From positions 1 to 42,939 of IMG/VR virus record IMGVR_UViG_3300030419_003506: 42,939 nucleotides of DNA; one strand, given 5' to 3'. This DNA is from a virus. The position numbers and the translations under genes are program-made. Under the pieces are notes generated by a model that worked only from the letters and a program-made list of their open reading frames with translations, searched no databases and was not told the origin of the DNA. Of this stretch, positions 24,801 to 33,418 are shown piece after piece (within the stretch, counting starts at the first letter, position 1; each line of letters opens with the position of its first letter).

Positions 24801-27800
24801 GCAAATAAAGATTTACTATTCTAATGGTTCATTTGATAGTAATGATACCGGAGACATTATAACTGTTAATTCATATAATGATTATGATTATGGTGTTGAT
24901 ATACCTAGATTTAATCGTGTTTCTAACACTGATATAATTGATATTAGACCTAGGGTTGTTTCCATTGCTTCTGTTGCTGAAGGAGATAGGTCTCCTTTAG
25001 AATTCCTTGGAAGAAGTTTTACTGGAAGTGGGGATTCAGTTCCTGAAATTTTAGCATCTGATGAAAGTTTGTTATTAGATTTTTCTTTCTATCTTCCAAG
25101 AATTGATAGAATTTTCTTAGATAAGGAAGGCAATTTCCAAGTTAAATATGGTGAGCCTGCAGAAAATCCCAAAAAACCTGTACCAGTAGATGATGCTATA
25201 GAATTAGTTACTGTTAAACTTCCTCCATATTTGTATGATGTGAAGGGTGCTCAGCTTGAATTCTTGAATCATAAGAGATTCAGAATGGAGGATATAAAGA
25301 GGCTTGAAAATAGAATTCAGAACCTTGAATATTATACAACTCTCTCTTTATTGGAGACTAATACTGCTAATATGTTTGTGGCTGATGCTGATGGTTTAAA
25401 TCGGTATAAGTCAGGATTCTTTGTTGACAACTTCAATACCTTTGTAACACAAGAACAAAATTGGGTTATCAATAACTCTATTGATAGAAAGAATAAAGAA
25501 TTAAGGCCAAAGCATTATACAAATTCAGTAGATCTAATTTTTGGTCCTGTAGTAGATAATGATCCTACTGATGATTTAAGATTCTCTACTATTGAAGGAA
25601 TTAATGTTAGAAAAAATAATGATGTTATAACACTTGATTATACAGAAGTTGAGTGGTTAAAGCAAAACTTTGCCACTAGAACAGAAAGCGTAACTCCTTT
25701 CTTGATTAGTTTCTGGCAGGGAACTATGGAGTTGAATCCAGCATCTGATACTTGGGTGGATACTGCTAGACTTGACGCAAAAATTATTGATGTTGAAGGA
25801 AATTATACTTCCGTTTTCAATGATATGGTTGAAAATGATGGTATAGATCCACAAACAGGTTTTGGTCCTGTTGTATGGGGATCATGGGAAACTAATTGGA
25901 CTGGAACTACTACTGTAAATACAACTCGAAATAATACTATTACCGAGCATGGTGAAGTATTTGGAATGGGTGGTTGGATTAATAACTGGAGTGGTGGATT
26001 CGGAAACCCCGCTCGATGGATTAGAAGAGATACTACAACTACTGTTAGAGAAACCTTAAGAGAAACAAGACAACAAGGTCAAAGAACTCGGACTGGTTTA
26101 CAAACTATTGTAACAGAATCTTTTGAAGAAACTTCTGTAGGAGATAGAACTGTAAGTAGAGATCTTATTCCATATATGAGATCTAGAAATGTTGAATTCA
26201 TTGCTAAGAAAGTTAAGCCTTTAACTAGACTCTATGCTTTCTTTGATGGAGAAGATGTTACTAAGTATTGTGTTCCTAAACTTCTTCAAATATCAATGAC
26301 CTCTGGAAGTTTCCAGGTAGGTGAAAAGGTTACTGGTTTGGTTAATCCTACAGGATTAAGTCAAGTAACTTCTGATTCAATCCCAACAATTAACTTTAGG
26401 GTTGCACAGTCTAATCATAGGGAAGGTCCTTATGATGTTCCTACAAAGACTTTTGTAGACAATCCTTATAACAATCAACCACTTTCAGCAAATTATTCAT
26501 CAACTTCAACTTTATTGAATGTAGATACTTTCTCATTATCTAATGAACCACAAGGTGAATATTTTGGATGGGTGGAATCTGGAATGGTTTTGGTGGGACA
26601 AAGTAGTGGAGCTGTCGCAACTATTGATGATGTAAAACTTCTTTCTGATATTTCAGCGACTCTTATTGGATCTTTCTTTATTCCAAATCCCAATAACTTT
26701 AATTTCCCAAGATTTGAAACAGGAACAAAAGTTTTAAGTCTTACTAATGATCCTGATAATAATCCTGATTTAGCAACTACATTAACAGATGAAACATTTA
26801 CTGCTTCCGGAACTTTGGAAACAGTTCAGGAAAATATCATTTCTGTTAGAAATGCAAGGATCGAACAGAGACAAGAATTCCAAAGTAGAAATGTAGAGAG
26901 AAGTCTTGGAACTGAAGTAGTTGGTCAAGAAGTTCTTGGACAAACCCAAAATGAAAATATTATTGGATGGTATGACCCATTAGCACAATCATTCTTGGTT
27001 GAAGATGAAGGTGGTATATTTGTTACTAAGTGTGATATCTTCTTTAGAACTAAAGATGATATGGATGTACCTTGTGTCTTCCAACTCAGATCTATGAAGG
27101 ATGGATTACCAACACAACATATTCTTCCTTTCTCTGAAATTGTATTAGATCCTGGTGACATCAATACTTCTGGTGATGGATCAGTTGCTACTACGGTTGA
27201 ATTTAAAGCTCCTGTTTACTTGGAAGGTGGAAACACTGAATATGCTATAGCATTGGCATCTAACTCCACCAAATATAGTGTTTATATTTCTAGGATTGGT
27301 GAGAACGATCTTCTTACAGATACCTTTATTTCTAACCAACCTTACTTAGGATCTCTCTTTAAATCTCAAAATGCTTCTACATGGGAACCAAGCCAGTGGG
27401 AAGATTTGAAGTTTACTCTTTATAGAGCAGAGTTTGAATCTTCAGGAACTGTTGATTTCTATAATCCTGAATTAACTCAAGGAAATAATCAGATTGCTAT
27501 ACTTCAGCCTGATTCAATAGCTTTACACTCTAGAAAAATTAGAGTTGGTCTTGGAACTACTGTTGGGGATTCCTATGAAATGGGTAATATTCTCTGGCAA
27601 GATGGAACTATGGCAGAGGGTAAGATTGTTGGTTCTGGTGGATCAGCAACAGGTGATTTGACCATTGCTAACGTGGGTATGGGATATACTCCTTTAGATG
27701 GAAATTATACTTTCTCTGGGGTAAATCTGGTAACTTATTCTGGAACTGGAAAAGGAGCAACTGCTGATATCTATATTGAAAATGGTGTTGCCGCTGCTGC

Positions 27801-29433
27801 AACTATTTCCAATGGTGGAACAGGATATTCCGTAGGTGATGTTGTTGGAATTACTACTATTGGTCTATCAACTGGTGGTAATGGAACAGTTGGTATGTGT
27901 GGTAGATTTACTATTGCTGGTATTGGAATGACGAATGAACTCACATTGAGTAATGTTCAAGGTGAATTCAAGGTTGGTACTGCTAATACTTTATTCTATA
28001 CTAGTAGTGCAGGTGTTAAGACTGAATTAGGGTATGTTAATGGAGGTGACGTTCAAATTAGTTCTATTGATGTAGAATCTGATGGATTACATATGACGGT
28101 ATATCATCGAAATCATGGAATGTATTCTACCGAAAATTTAGTTACTTTATCTGATGTTCAATCTGATGTTAAACCATCTAAATTGAGTCTTGCATTGGAT
28201 ACAGGAACTCAAGCTTCTTTAAGTGTAGATGATGGAAGTGTTTATGAGAATTTTGAAAATGTGGGAGTTGGAACCACCAATAGGGGATATGTTAAAATTG
28301 GAAAAGAAATTATTGAATATAATAATGTTACTGGTAATGTAATTAATATTTCTGCGAGAGGTGATAATCAAGTAAATTATCTTGTTGGAACTCCAGTTTA
28401 CAAATATGAATTAGGTGGAGTGAGTTTGAAGAGAATAAACAAAACTCATGGATTATCAACTTCTACTGCCACATCACCTAGTGGATCAATTGCATTTGAT
28501 CATTATAATATTAAACTTGATATGACTGGAATTGGAACAGTCAATGATGATAGAAGTAATGATGTTGGATATCCAAAACTATACATTAATTCTGAGAAAT
28601 TTGCTGGTGGATATGAAATTAAGGCAACTCAAAATATGCCATTTGAGATTATTACTCCCGTTGTTCAAAATGTAACAACGACTGGCACTACTCTTGGATG
28701 TGAAATAAGAACAACTTCTGCACCAAGCATTAGTGGTAATGAAATTCCTTGGATTGATCAAGGATTTGAATCTGTTACTATCGGTGAACCTAATTATCTT
28801 CTTAGCCCAAGACAAATTGGTTCTAAAGTTAATGAAGATGAGAGATTGGATCTTGTAACAGGTAACAAATCTCTTCAAATGAGACTTACTTTAGGAACTA
28901 CTGATAATAAGGTGAGTCCTGTAATTGATGCTCAAAGAGTAAGTACCATTCTTACTAATAATAGGGTCAATAGTGTAATTACCAATTATGCTGAAGATAA
29001 TAGAGTAAAATCAATTCCAGATGATCCTACTGCTTGCCAGTATATTAGTAAGGAAATTGCATTAGAGCAATCTGCTAGTTCTATTAAAATTATATTAGAT
29101 GCTCATTGTAATGTAGATGGTGATGTTAGAGCATTCTATTCAATTTCTAATAAGAATGGATTTGAACCAATCTTTACTCCTTTCCCTGGATTTAATAACC
29201 TTAATAGTAGGGGTCAAGTTCTTAAGAAACAAGAGAATGATGGACAGTCTGATAAGTTTGTTCCTAAGACTAATAGTTATGGATTTGGAGGAGAAATGGC
29301 ATTTAGAGAATACACATTTAGTGTAGATAATTTACCATCTTTCCGTTATTATAGAGTTAAATTGTGCTTGATATCTACAAGTCAGGTGTATGTTCCTAGA
29401 GTAAAAGATTTGAGGGTCATAACCTTAGCTTAA
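21826..29433 (+). CDS. Giant DUF4815-type virion structural protein
   Basis: 2535 residues. The N-terminus (YFDDFDASNDFYRVLFKPGF, then PVQARELTTLQSILQNQIEK) is the DUF4815 signature of phage baseplate and tail proteins. It occupies the place of T4 genes 9-10. Other landmarks are a Lys/Arg-rich segment near 802-826 (KKQKPKAKKKVRNRVK), RRLENRIQNLEYYTTLSLLE-like helix near 1160-1185, a Trp-rich stretch near 1348-1400, GDRTVSRDLIPYMRSRNVEF near 1440 and LTRLYAFFDGEDV. A YDPLAQSFLVEDEGGIFVTK segment lies near 1716, GxGY modules near 1945-2015, and a FRYYRVKLCL end follows. The role is inferred as a wedge-periphery or short-fibre attachment protein. Start follows gp8 by 6 nt, so both are probably on one transcript. 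It could be named gp10-like, but I see no direct alignment to T4 gp10. Confidence 0.82.
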   Translation: MPQQTNLNVAPYFDDFDASNDFYRVLFKPGFPVQARELTTLQSILQNQIEKFGQHFFKEGAKVIPGNTGYNQIYYGVQINNNYQGIPVSAYVDQLVGTKITGQRSGVTAVVDKVLLADDSERNQLTLYINYLQSSTSNNSTQTFANGEELTCSQIITSGLLGNTAIEVGAPFAITIANNASVTGSSFQIQDGVYFVRGQFCQVNQETLILDQYGDTPNYRVGLFVNEEIINADIDESLNDNSQGYNNYAAPGADRLKISLSLYKKSLDDFDDSAFVELATINDGVLRTKKPGKSGSGGGLVGGFTGGSGLWDITDTLARRTFDESGNYDVRPFDVTVLNSLNDNVGNRGVFQAGQFTPGGEVPSDDLMLYKLSPGKAYVKGYEIEMTSPTFIDAPKPRDTKLVEGQNIIYNTGPTVRINSVYRTPTVGIGSTYVLSLRDQRVGVNSETAPGNEIGLARVYDFRLESSSYDTSNAALDEWDLSLFDVQSFTDISLNQSITQAVPAFIEGKRSGATGFLRGSVTAGTAVTVYETEGNFIKNEPIIINGVDNGRICIGITEHSISDVKSLYGTDDGVAGINTFSANIIPKTLFSVGVATIGLDQGAAGTKIQSTNLDFPGITTIGNLVQYSDIAISDDPILSRIISVGTDHVTVVGVTTVSGICNGGLPTKASGITSVTPYRNVNDLKIVGTKLESSSDNTLFTILPKRNISDVDLTDGTIIIRKTFTVTITDGVIDNPVPELPTGETFQPFTPKRYSLIGADGKTHDLTEDQFDFGTNGNQCAIRGLTSPPTANKGATLITTVKKQKPKAKKKVRNRVKTHVVNYSSQVGSGIGTTTLNDGLTYGSYPFGTRVQDKIISINDPDVIEIHGIYESADTGEASCPKAALGSIVTQSTTTNELIIGEELIGVDSGAVAIVADKINDSTIAFLYKNQNLFKEGETVNFQESDASAVITTLDSPSFNISPKYVFTDGQDATFYDYGTIKRNADAVAPSKQIKIYYSNGSFDSNDTGDIITVNSYNDYDYGVDIPRFNRVSNTDIIDIRPRVVSIASVAEGDRSPLEFLGRSFTGSGDSVPEILASDESLLLDFSFYLPRIDRIFLDKEGNFQVKYGEPAENPKKPVPVDDAIELVTVKLPPYLYDVKGAQLEFLNHKRFRMEDIKRLENRIQNLEYYTTLSLLETNTANMFVADADGLNRYKSGFFVDNFNTFVTQEQNWVINNSIDRKNKELRPKHYTNSVDLIFGPVVDNDPTDDLRFSTIEGINVRKNNDVITLDYTEVEWLKQNFATRTESVTPFLISFWQGTMELNPASDTWVDTARLDAKIIDVEGNYTSVFNDMVENDGIDPQTGFGPVVWGSWETNWTGTTTVNTTRNNTITEHGEVFGMGGWINNWSGGFGNPARWIRRDTTTTVRETLRETRQQGQRTRTGLQTIVTESFEETSVGDRTVSRDLIPYMRSRNVEFIAKKVKPLTRLYAFFDGEDVTKYCVPKLLQISMTSGSFQVGEKVTGLVNPTGLSQVTSDSIPTINFRVAQSNHREGPYDVPTKTFVDNPYNNQPLSANYSSTSTLLNVDTFSLSNEPQGEYFGWVESGMVLVGQSSGAVATIDDVKLLSDISATLIGSFFIPNPNNFNFPRFETGTKVLSLTNDPDNNPDLATTLTDETFTASGTLETVQENIISVRNARIEQRQEFQSRNVERSLGTEVVGQEVLGQTQNENIIGWYDPLAQSFLVEDEGGIFVTKCDIFFRTKDDMDVPCVFQLRSMKDGLPTQHILPFSEIVLDPGDINTSGDGSVATTVEFKAPVYLEGGNTEYAIALASNSTKYSVYISRIGENDLLTDTFISNQPYLGSLFKSQNASTWEPSQWEDLKFTLYRAEFESSGTVDFYNPELTQGNNQIAILQPDSIALHSRKIRVGLGTTVGDSYEMGNILWQDGTMAEGKIVGSGGSATGDLTIANVGMGYTPLDGNYTFSGVNLVTYSGTGKGATADIYIENGVAAAATISNGGTGYSVGDVVGITTIGLSTGGNGTVGMCGRFTIAGIGMTNELTLSNVQGEFKVGTANTLFYTSSAGVKTELGYVNGGDVQISSIDVESDGLHMTVYHRNHGMYSTENLVTLSDVQSDVKPSKLSLALDTGTQASLSVDDGSVYENFENVGVGTTNRGYVKIGKEIIEYNNVTGNVINISARGDNQVNYLVGTPVYKYELGGVSLKRINKTHGLSTSTATSPSGSIAFDHYNIKLDMTGIGTVNDDRSNDVGYPKLYINSEKFAGGYEIKATQNMPFEIITPVVQNVTTTGTTLGCEIRTTSAPSISGNEIPWIDQGFESVTIGEPNYLLSPRQIGSKVNEDERLDLVTGNKSLQMRLTLGTTDNKVSPVIDAQRVSTILTNNRVNSVITNYAEDNRVKSIPDDPTACQYISKEIALEQSASSIKIILDAHCNVDGDVRAFYSISNKNGFEPIFTPFPGFNNLNSRGQVLKKQENDGQSDKFVPKTNSYGFGGEMAFREYTFSVDNLPSFRYYRVKLCLISTSQVYVPRVKDLRVITLA

Positions 29434-29434
29434 T

Positions 29435-29659
29435 ATGGAAAATTACACTATCGAAGGACATAAAGATCTTGCTAGGGATCCACAAACAGGATCTATAGTG
29501 AATGTAAATTCTTTAGAATATAATCATTATATTGCAGGTCGTGATGCTAAAAAAGCAAATCATGCCAAAGTTGATTCTATGGAGGAAGATCTTGCTAATT
29601 TAAAAGGTGAAATTGGTGAAATTAAGTCCCTATTAAAGGAGTTAGTCAATGGCAAGTAA
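29435..29659 (+). CDS. Small coiled-coil protein (74 aa)
   Basis: A 74-residue protein. The first half (YTIEGHKDLARDPQTGSIVN) resembles a short N-terminal tag seen in small cyanophage structural-region proteins. Residues 48-73 (SMEEDLANLKGEIGEIKSLL onward) form an ideal heptad coiled coil. It begins 1 nt after the DUF4815 gene stop and overlaps the next gene by 11 nt, so it is expressed with its neighbours. It could be a trimerisation or chaperone-like partner of the adjacent structural proteins, which is inference. No enzyme motif is visible. Confidence 0.75.
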   Translation: MENYTIEGHKDLARDPQTGSIVNVNSLEYNHYIAGRDAKKANHAKVDSMEEDLANLKGEIGEIKSLLKELVNGK

Positions 29660-30053
29660 ATCCTTAACATTTGATCCTTCAGCAGGGGTAGCATATGCTG
29701 CCAATTTGACCATATATACTGGAGCTGATTTTAAAAGTACTTTTAATGTAACTGATGTTAATGATGTTGCTTTTGATTTTCAAGGGGTATCAACAACCAC
29801 TGTATGGACAGGATCTGCTCAAATGCAGAAAAGTGCTGGTATAGGAGCAACAACTATACCTACAGGAACCTTTACTGTAGGTTTTACTAGTGCTGGTGGA
29901 GGAGTATTTGAGATATCTATGGGATCCACGGATACTTCTAGTTTAAGTAATGGTAGATATGATTATAATGTTTTAGTAAGTTCTGGAGCAACGATTTATA
30001 ACATAGTGAATGGAAATATTTTAGTATATACGGGAATTGCTTCCGCACCCTAA
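29649..30053 (+). CDS. Hypothetical beta-rich virion protein (134 aa)
   Basis: A 134-residue protein rich in Gly, Ser and Thr, with alternating hydrophobic strands: LTIYTGADFKSTFNVTDVND, then FDFQGVSTTTVWTGSAQMQK and SLSNGRYDYNVLVSSG. The layout looks like an immunoglobulin-like or beta-sandwich fold of the kind found in phage decoration and baseplate-upper proteins. No precise family is recognised. GGAG at 29639-29642 is a good Shine-Dalgarno for the ATG at 29649, which overlaps the coiled-coil gene. Its position between the baseplate giant and neck gp13 suggests a structural role. Confidence 0.72.
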   Translation: MASKSLTFDPSAGVAYAANLTIYTGADFKSTFNVTDVNDVAFDFQGVSTTTVWTGSAQMQKSAGIGATTIPTGTFTVGFTSAGGGVFEISMGSTDTSSLSNGRYDYNVLVSSGATIYNIVNGNILVYTGIASAP

Positions 30054-30056
30054 ATA
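30049..30056 (+). promoter_or_regulatory. Late promoter octamer upstream of gene 13
   Basis: CCTAAATA includes the upstream TAA stop (30051-30053) and ends 19 nt before the gp13 ATG. The T4 consensus T-A-TAAATA is matched in its six-base TAAATA core. Confidence 0.55.
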
Positions 30057-30075
30057 TTGTAGAGGTATTGTATAA

Positions 30076-30930
30076 ATGTCTAAACCGGCAAGTAGAACCG
30101 ATTTCATTAATTACTGTAAGAGGCAGTTAGGTGCTCCTGTCTTAGAAATTAATGTCGCGGATGAACAAGTAGAAGATATTGTAGATGATGCTATTCAATA
30201 CTTCCAAGAAAGACATTTTGACGGTGTAATTAAGACATATTTAAAATATAGATTTACTCAAGATGATATTGATCGAGGAAAAGCCTCGATGGCTACGGGT
30301 AAAAAGACCACAGGAATAACAACAGAGACTGCATCTTCAACTATTGTAGGAGTAGCAACTACTTTTACTTGGTATGAGAATAGTAATTATATACAAGTTC
30401 CACCATCAGTTATTGGAGTAGATAAAATATTTCGTTTTGGTGGAAGCAATTCGATATCAAACAATATGTTTAGTATCAAATATCAATTGTTCCTAAACGA
30501 TGTTGCATTTAATCTTGGACATACTGGACTTTTAAGTTATGCCATGACCCAGACATATTTGTCTGATATTGATTTCTTATTAACTACTGATAAACAGATA
30601 AGATTTAATCAAAGACAAGATAGATTATATCTTGATATTGATTGGGGAGCAGTGAATAAAGATGAGTGGATAGTTCTGGAATGTTTTAGACTAATGGATC
30701 CAAGTGATTATACTAGAGTTTGGAATGATTCCTTCCTTAAGAAATATGCAACTGCTCTTCTTAAGAAGCAGTGGGGACAGAATTTACTTAAATTCCAAGG
30801 AGTTAAATTGCCAGGTGGTGTAGAACTAAATGGTAGACAAATCTATGATGATGCAGAGAAAGATTTAGAAATCATCAGAGAACAAATGTCTAATACATAT
30901 GAACTACCACCTTTAGATATGATAGGTTAA
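30076..30930 (+). CDS. 13: Neck protein gp13
   Basis: 284 residues (T4 gp13 is 309). The N-terminus (SRTDFINYCKRQLGAPVLEI, then NVADEQVEDIVDDAIQYFQE and RHFDGVIKTYLKYR) is the typical gp13 helix-rich segment. Later landmarks are NLGHTGLLSYAMTQTYLSDI, FNQRQDRLYLDIDWG and DDAEKDLEIIREQMSNTYEL. gp13 forms a neck ring that, with gp14, closes the packaged head and connects it to the tail. About residues 75-100 (TGKKTTGITTETASSTIVGV onward) look like a small Thr-rich insertion. AGAGG lies 12 nt before the ATG. gp14 follows after 4 nt. Confidence 0.95.
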   Translation: MSKPASRTDFINYCKRQLGAPVLEINVADEQVEDIVDDAIQYFQERHFDGVIKTYLKYRFTQDDIDRGKASMATGKKTTGITTETASSTIVGVATTFTWYENSNYIQVPPSVIGVDKIFRFGGSNSISNNMFSIKYQLFLNDVAFNLGHTGLLSYAMTQTYLSDIDFLLTTDKQIRFNQRQDRLYLDIDWGAVNKDEWIVLECFRLMDPSDYTRVWNDSFLKKYATALLKKQWGQNLLKFQGVKLPGGVELNGRQIYDDAEKDLEIIREQMSNTYELPPLDMIG

Positions 30931-30934
30931 GATC

Positions 30935-32368
30935 ATGGCACTTAATCCGTTTTTTCAACAAGGTGCTAGATCTGAGCAGAATTTAATTCAAGATCTCGTC
31001 AACGAACAGCTGCGGATGTATGGTGTCGAGGTGCATTATATGCCTCGAAAATATATGGATGAAAAATCCATCATAAGAGAAGTTATACGTTCTAAATTTG
31101 ATGATGCATATCCATTAGAAGCATATGTTGATAATTTCGATGGATATGGAGAGAATCCTACTTTACTTTCTAAATTTGGTATTGAACAAACCAATGAAGT
31201 AACCTTGATTATTTCTAGGGAAAGATGGGAAACTTATATTGAGCCTTTGATGGCGAATGAGGCAAATGTAAAACTTACTACCAGACCTAAAGAAGGGGAT
31301 TTAATCTATTTTCCTTTAGGTGATAGGTTGTTTGAAATTAAGTATGTCGAACATGAAAAACCTTTCTATCAACTTAGACAAACTTACGTATATACGTTGA
31401 AATGTGAACTCTTCCGTTACGAGGATGAGGTTATTGATACTGGTGTTGATGAAATTGATGATACCCTTATCGGTGATGATTATGATGGAACTTCTGAGGC
31501 TGGAACTTCGACAATTCTAGGATCTGCACAAACTCTTACTGTTGTGGGTACAGGAGCAACAGCAACTGCTGTAGTTGGTTTCAATACTGAAGGTTCTATT
31601 AGATTGATTACTCTTAGTGATAGGGGTGGTGGATATAGTGCTATTCCAACCATTGGTATAAGCTCTGTGGCTCAAGGGGTAACTGGTATTCTTACAGCTT
31701 CAATGATTTCTGGAATTAATGTATGCAATCTGAATATTAGTGATAACTTAAAATCTGTTCAAAAGGTTTTAATAACAAATCCAGGATCGGGTTATACTGT
31801 AGCACCAACTCTTCAGATTACTGGAGGAGGAGGTTCTGGAGCAGCAGGAACTGCCTTTATTGGTGATGGGACTGTTGGAGTGGTTACAATAACTTCAGAA
31901 GGTTCTGGATACACTACAGCACCTACAGTTACTATTACAGGACCAGTGGGAGTGGGTACTACTGCAACTGCTGAAGCTGTTGTAAGTTCTGCGGGAACTA
32001 TTACTTCTATTAACTTAACTAATGCTGGTGCAGGATATACTTCTAGTCCTACTATTACAATTGGTGATCCTTCACTTGATAATAGTGGAAACTTCGCATT
32101 TAATGAAGTTATAACAGGTTCAATAACAGGAGTAACTGGAAGAGTAAGAACTTGGAATGCTTCTACTAATGTATTGGAAGTTACAAATGTTTCTGGAATG
32201 TTTAGTATTGGAGAAGATCTAACGGGTTCAAGCACTGGAGCAGTTCATGCATTGAGATTGATTAGTGAGGATCCTCCAGAGGATGGATTTGCTGATAATA
32301 TCAATATCGAAACCGAAGCGGATGCTATTTTAGACTTTACGGAACAGAACCCCTTCGGTATACCCTAA
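30935..32368 (+). CDS. 14: Neck protein gp14 with inserted GxGY beta modules
   Basis: 477 residues against 256 in T4. Residues 1-185 are the gp14 core: NPFFQQGARSEQNLIQDLVN, YGVEVHYMPRKYMDEKSIIR, DNFDGYGENPTLLSKFGIE and YVYTLKCELFRYEDE. The last 30 residues (DNINIETEADAILDFTEQNP, then FGIP) are the usual gp14 C-terminal tail. Between them about 250 residues are Gly/Thr/Ser-rich repeats: DRGGGYSAIPTIGI, NPGSGYTVAPTLQITGG, EGSGYTTAPTVTITG and NAGAGYTSSPTITIG. The added sequence is therefore an insertion rather than a C-terminal extension. The same module occurs in the gp7-position giant, gp8 and the DUF4815 protein. gp14 works with gp13 in the neck; the insert would project from the neck, perhaps as a whisker-like or decoration element. 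Confidence 0.93.
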   Translation: MALNPFFQQGARSEQNLIQDLVNEQLRMYGVEVHYMPRKYMDEKSIIREVIRSKFDDAYPLEAYVDNFDGYGENPTLLSKFGIEQTNEVTLIISRERWETYIEPLMANEANVKLTTRPKEGDLIYFPLGDRLFEIKYVEHEKPFYQLRQTYVYTLKCELFRYEDEVIDTGVDEIDDTLIGDDYDGTSEAGTSTILGSAQTLTVVGTGATATAVVGFNTEGSIRLITLSDRGGGYSAIPTIGISSVAQGVTGILTASMISGINVCNLNISDNLKSVQKVLITNPGSGYTVAPTLQITGGGGSGAAGTAFIGDGTVGVVTITSEGSGYTTAPTVTITGPVGVGTTATAEAVVSSAGTITSINLTNAGAGYTSSPTITIGDPSLDNSGNFAFNEVITGSITGVTGRVRTWNASTNVLEVTNVSGMFSIGEDLTGSSTGAVHALRLISEDPPEDGFADNINIETEADAILDFTEQNPFGIP

Positions 32369-32371
32369 ATA
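32364..32371 (+). promoter_or_regulatory. Late promoter octamer upstream of gene 15
   Basis: CCTAAATA spans the gp14 TAA stop (32366-32368) and ends 21 nt before the gp15 ATG, the same geometry as at gene 13. Confidence 0.55.
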
Positions 32372-32392
32372 TAATATACTAGGATCATAACA

Positions 32393-33418
32393 ATGTTTGA
32401 GTATTTTTATAACGAAATATTGAGGAGGACCATTATCTCATTTGGTACTCTGTTTAATGGTATTTCCATTAAGCATAAAGACTCTTCAGATGCTACAACT
32501 GACGTGATAAGAGTTCCTTTAGCTTATGGACCAACTCAGAAATTTCTAGCGCGTTTGAATCAATCACCAGATTTAAATAAAGCAACATCTTTGAGTTTAC
32601 CGAGGATGTCATTTGAATTTACTGGATTGACATATGATCCTGGAAGAAAGGTAACTACTACTCAAAAGATTGTTGTTCAGAATCCTGATTCGGATACTCC
32701 TGATGAGAAAAAGGCATATATGCCAGTTCCTTATAACATGCAATTTGAACTTGCTGTTATGTGCAAATTAAATGATGATGCATTACAAATCGTAGAACAA
32801 ATATTACCTTATTTCCAACCTTCCTACAACTTGTCGGTTAATCTTGTAGGGTCTATTAATGAAAAGAGAGATATTCCTATTATTCTAGAAAATATTACAT
32901 TCCAGGATGATTATGAAGGAGATTTTGAAAGTAGAAGAGTTCTTCTTTATACATTAAGATTTACTGCTAAGACATATCTATTTGGTCCTGTCACAGATGC
33001 TTCCAAGGATATTATTACAAAGTCCACTATCAATTATCTTACAGGAACCGATACATCCAATGCACAACGGAATCTTACATATTCTGTTGTTCCAAGGGCA
33101 ATTCAGAACTATGATGGAACTGTTCTTACTAACCTTGCTCAGGATATAACTAAGACTCAAACTACGTTTGAGGTAGATGACGGATCTACTATCACTGCTT
33201 CAGGAGAAACTAGCGTTTATATTGATGTTGGTGGAGAAGAACTATTTGTTAAAGCAGTAGATGGTAATAAGATTACCGTTAAGAGAGGGCAAGATGGAAC
33301 TACAAAACTTGCTCATATTCGAGGAACATCAGTTAAATCTATTACATCTGCTGATAATGCATTAGTAGAAGAAGGAGATGACTTTGGATTTAGTGGAACA
33401 TCTACTTGGAATGGATAA
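32393..33418 (+). CDS. 15: Tail sheath stabilizer/completion protein gp15
   Basis: 341 residues (T4 gp15 is 272). The N-terminus (MFEYFYNEILRRTIISFGTL), IRVPLAYGPTQKFLARL, PRMSFEFTGLTYDPGRK and MPVPYNMQFELAVMCKLNDD are the gp15 family pattern. QILPYFQPSYNLSVN, DIPIILENITFQDDYEGDFE and LLYTLRFTAKTYLFGPV complete the core. gp15 caps the tail tube and sheath and joins it to the gp13/gp14 neck. Residues beyond about 245 (TTFEVDDGSTITASGETSVY onward to SFTG-like end) look like an added beta domain. The stop TAA overlaps the gp16 ATG in TAATG, indicating coupling. AGGA precedes the ATG. Confidence 0.93.
   Translation: MFEYFYNEILRRTIISFGTLFNGISIKHKDSSDATTDVIRVPLAYGPTQKFLARLNQSPDLNKATSLSLPRMSFEFTGLTYDPGRKVTTTQKIVVQNPDSDTPDEKKAYMPVPYNMQFELAVMCKLNDDALQIVEQILPYFQPSYNLSVNLVGSINEKRDIPIILENITFQDDYEGDFESRRVLLYTLRFTAKTYLFGPVTDASKDIITKSTINYLTGTDTSNAQRNLTYSVVPRAIQNYDGTVLTNLAQDITKTQTTFEVDDGSTITASGETSVYIDVGGEELFVKAVDGNKITVKRGQDGTTKLAHIRGTSVKSITSADNALVEEGDDFGFSGTSTWNG

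Noticed and set aside
31813-32235. 140-aa minus-strand ORF opposite gp14
   Set aside because: It is Val/Pro/Thr-rich antisense of the GxGY repeats, and the + frame has clear gp14 homology on both sides.
33406-33417. Upstream ATG at 33406 as the gp16 start
   Set aside because: It lies within gp15 and adds only four residues. The TAATG junction at 33418 is the usual coupled start and leaves the known N-terminus MANRLDNAF.
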